In this document: positions 62,759-64,000 of the stretch, piece by piece
Numbering within the stretch: position 1 is the stretch's first letter
Layout: each line of letters starts with the position of its first letter
Assembly: GCA_023416695.1 (NCBI GenBank)
Contig: JAEZGY010000058.1
Location: forward strand, 1-64,000
Direction: 5' to 3'
Length of the DNA stretch: 64,000 nt
DNA from: Bacillota bacterium
GTDB lineage: Bacteria; Bacillota; Clostridia; Lachnospirales; Lachnospiraceae
Program-made: the position numbers and the translations under genes
Notes under the pieces: model-generated
The model's database searches: none
Told to the model about the DNA's origin: nothing
The model's input: the letters and a program-made list of their open reading frames with translations, nothing else

Positions 62759-62901
62759 TTTGACAGGATATGATTTACTGTACTTGTAGCGAAATAACTA
62801 CTATAATGACATTTGAAATATATTGTAGATAATGGGTATTTTTGTTATGCTATAAGGGTAGAGTACATACGATTTAAAATAATTGTTTAGGAGGTATAAG
62901 A

Positions 62902-63495
62902 ATGGCATTTTGTGAAAGATGTGGAGCGCAAGTTACGGATGGGGTTCTTTTTTGCCCAAACTGTGGAGCACAGATGAGTAATGGAGCTCCTGTACAGGGT
63001 AGCCAAAACCAACAATATCAACAGAATCCGCAATATCAGCAAAACCAACAAGATCAACAAGGCTATCCTAATAATGGGCCAGTTTACATGAATAGTAATC
63101 CTAATCAAGCAGGTCCTGGAGCATATGTACCATTAAGTGATGCAGAGGAGAATAAGATAATGGGTGTGTTGGCTTATCTTTCTTGGTTAGTTTTGATTCC
63201 AATTTTTGCAGCACCTAGGTCTAAGTTTGCTCGTTTCCACGCAAACCAAGGTCTGGTTCTAGCGATTGTAGAGATTGGTTATGGAATAATCCAAATTATT
63301 TTTACTGCAATTCTAGCTGCTCTCTTTACCACTAGTTGGTCAGCACGTTCAGGAGGAGTATATTTAGCTATTTTTGCTCTTCTTAACCTTGTTTGGATTT
63401 TCTTTGGTGTACTATCTATTTTAGGAATTATAAATGCAATAAATGGTGAGGAGAAAGAACTTCCTCTTATCGGTAAAATCAAAATACTAAAATAG
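62902..63495 (+). CDS. Zinc-ribbon membrane protein (DUF4870-like)
   Basis: 197 residues. The N-terminus is a zinc ribbon (FCERCGAQV, FCPNCGAQM). A Gln/Asn-rich linker (about 35-75) with QYQQNPQYQQNQQ repeats follows. The C-terminal part holds three hydrophobic segments with the DUF4870 marks NKIMGVLAYLSWLVLIP, RFHANQGL and INGEEKELPLIGKIKI. Its task is unknown. AGGAGGT precedes the ATG. Ends at a strong shared terminator. Confidence 0.85.
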   Translation: MAFCERCGAQVTDGVLFCPNCGAQMSNGAPVQGSQNQQYQQNPQYQQNQQDQQGYPNNGPVYMNSNPNQAGPGAYVPLSDAEENKIMGVLAYLSWLVLIPIFAAPRSKFARFHANQGLVLAIVEIGYGIIQIIFTAILAALFTTSWSARSGGVYLAIFALLNLVWIFFGVLSILGIINAINGEEKELPLIGKIKILK

Positions 63496-63503
63496 TGAAA
63501 TAG

Positions 63504-63548
63504 AAAAAATGAGTAAGGTACCTGTTTTAGGTACCTTACTCATTTTTT
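63504..63548. terminator. Bidirectional terminator, 20-bp perfect stem
   Basis: AAAAAATGAGTAAGGTACCT and its complement pair perfectly around GTTTT, with A and T runs on both sides. It lies between convergent genes. Confidence 0.93.
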
Positions 63549-64000
63549 AGATGTTTTTTCTATTAAATAAAGCGATAGAAGATATTATATTAATACCAAT
63601 CAAGAATACAGTGACCATTATGGCCACAATATACTGGTTTAAGGTAGATGCACCTGTCAGTAGGGTACTTGAGTCCATTAGGTGAATAGGTGAATATTCT
63701 TTTAAGGCTGGTAGTAAGCCAAGTAAGTATACAGTCAAGAAAGCACCACCTACGGATAATATGATAGAGGAAGTAGAGGTAAAGATTGTGGAAGCCAGTG
63801 GGATAATGCTAATTAACCATAGGCCGAATATATAGAATATAAATGCTGCAAATACAACATTTTTAGCTATACTGTTATCCCAGTAATAAGCATTATATCC
63901 ATAGGTAATACCATAGCTAAGTACATACCCTAGGGTCCAAAGAACAGATATAGCCACTGTTTTAGAAATAATTATTTTAAAACGGCTTAGTCCTTTGGTA
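63547..64000 (-). CDS. ABC-2 type permease, C-terminal part, cut by window edge
   Basis: Read on the minus strand the frame stays open to 64000 and no true start is present; the apparent start at 63957 is only a GTG inside the gene. The sequence enters as TKGLSRFKIIISKTV, which is the typical linker before a helix in ABC-2 permeases of the NosY/YhaP-like group. About four more membrane helices follow, ending IISSIALFNRKNI. An ATPase gene should lie beyond the window. Partial. Confidence 0.75.
   Translation of the reverse strand, partial: TKGLSRFKIIISKTVAISVLWTLGYVLSYGITYGYNAYYWDNSIAKNVVFAAFIFYIFGLWLISIIPLASTIFTSTSSIILSVGGAFLTVYLLGLLPALKEYSPIHLMDSSTLLTGASTLNQYIVAIMVTVFLIGINIISSIALFNRKNI

Noticed and set aside
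1..64000. tRNA, rRNA, CRISPR array, prophage or insertion sequence
   Set aside because: No cloverleaf with CCA-like end, no regular repeat-spacer pattern, and no transposase, integrase or phage protein among the open frames.

Overview
The window is about 64 kb of low-GC, gene-dense DNA from a strictly anaerobic, probably spore-forming Gram-positive bacterium. The best fit is a Clostridium cluster XIVa / Lachnospiraceae relative of the Clostridium (Lachnoclostridium) phytofermentans type. Grounds: AGGAGG-type ribosome binding sites, two type III glutamine synthetases, an [FeFe]-hydrogenase maturation operon, a rubrerythrin / superoxide reductase / rubredoxin operon, a YtaF-like membrane protein, Cys/Gly-rich 'chorion-like' small proteins, a T-box leader and a yybP-ykoY riboswitch. 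This is inferred from gene content; no rRNA gene is present, and no tRNA, CRISPR array, phage or insertion sequence was seen.

Layout. 1-8.5 kb: glycogen branching enzyme with a 167-residue Lys-rich tail, an MscS channel and two near-identical GlnN-type glutamine synthetases. 8.5-16.4 kb: a MacB-like ABC protein and a secreted C39-like protein on the minus strand, then small enzymes (PNPOx-like, S51 peptidase, GNAT) and an overlapping pair of uncharacterised genes. 16.4-20.6 kb: promoter, a structured leader and TM1266-like regulator-hydE-hydG-hydF. 20.6-21.9 kb: Mn riboswitch and mntP, then a ~400-nt gene-free palindromic element. 22-31.7 kb: argH, M32 carboxypeptidase, enolase, a Ca-type P-ATPase, ytaF, a TruA-like protein with altered catalytic motif, DedA. 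31.8-44.6 kb: two L,D-transpeptidases, malQ, asparaginase, a lipoprotein, T-box-leuS, small hypothetical genes and luxS. 44.7-51.7 kb: marR with tandem operators and a heterodimeric ABC exporter, then cysK and trpS. 51.8-58.9 kb: a GH25 lysozyme with FN3 repeats and a polyamine operon (XRE-cupin regulator, potABCD) with a possible extra small gene. 59-64 kb: aroC, a hairpin-rich region with two Cys/Gly-rich proteins, the oxygen-defence operon rbr-dfx-rd, a zinc-ribbon membrane protein and the C-terminal part of an ABC-2 permease cut by the window edge.

How they work together. The hyd genes build the H-cluster of an [FeFe]-hydrogenase encoded elsewhere; the rbr-dfx-rd operon removes peroxide and superoxide in an anaerobe; glgB, malQ and eno serve glycogen and glycolysis; the two L,D-transpeptidases and the lysozyme act on the wall. 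Many start codons were chosen by Shine-Dalgarno position and are shorter than the longest open frame.

Best candidates for something undescribed: the palindromic element at 21.47-21.88 kb, the leader RNA of the hydrogenase maturation operon, the TruA-like protein with Asp replaced by Glu, the stacked dyads before the pot operon, and several small genes (3712, 58704, 60220) missed by length cut-offs.
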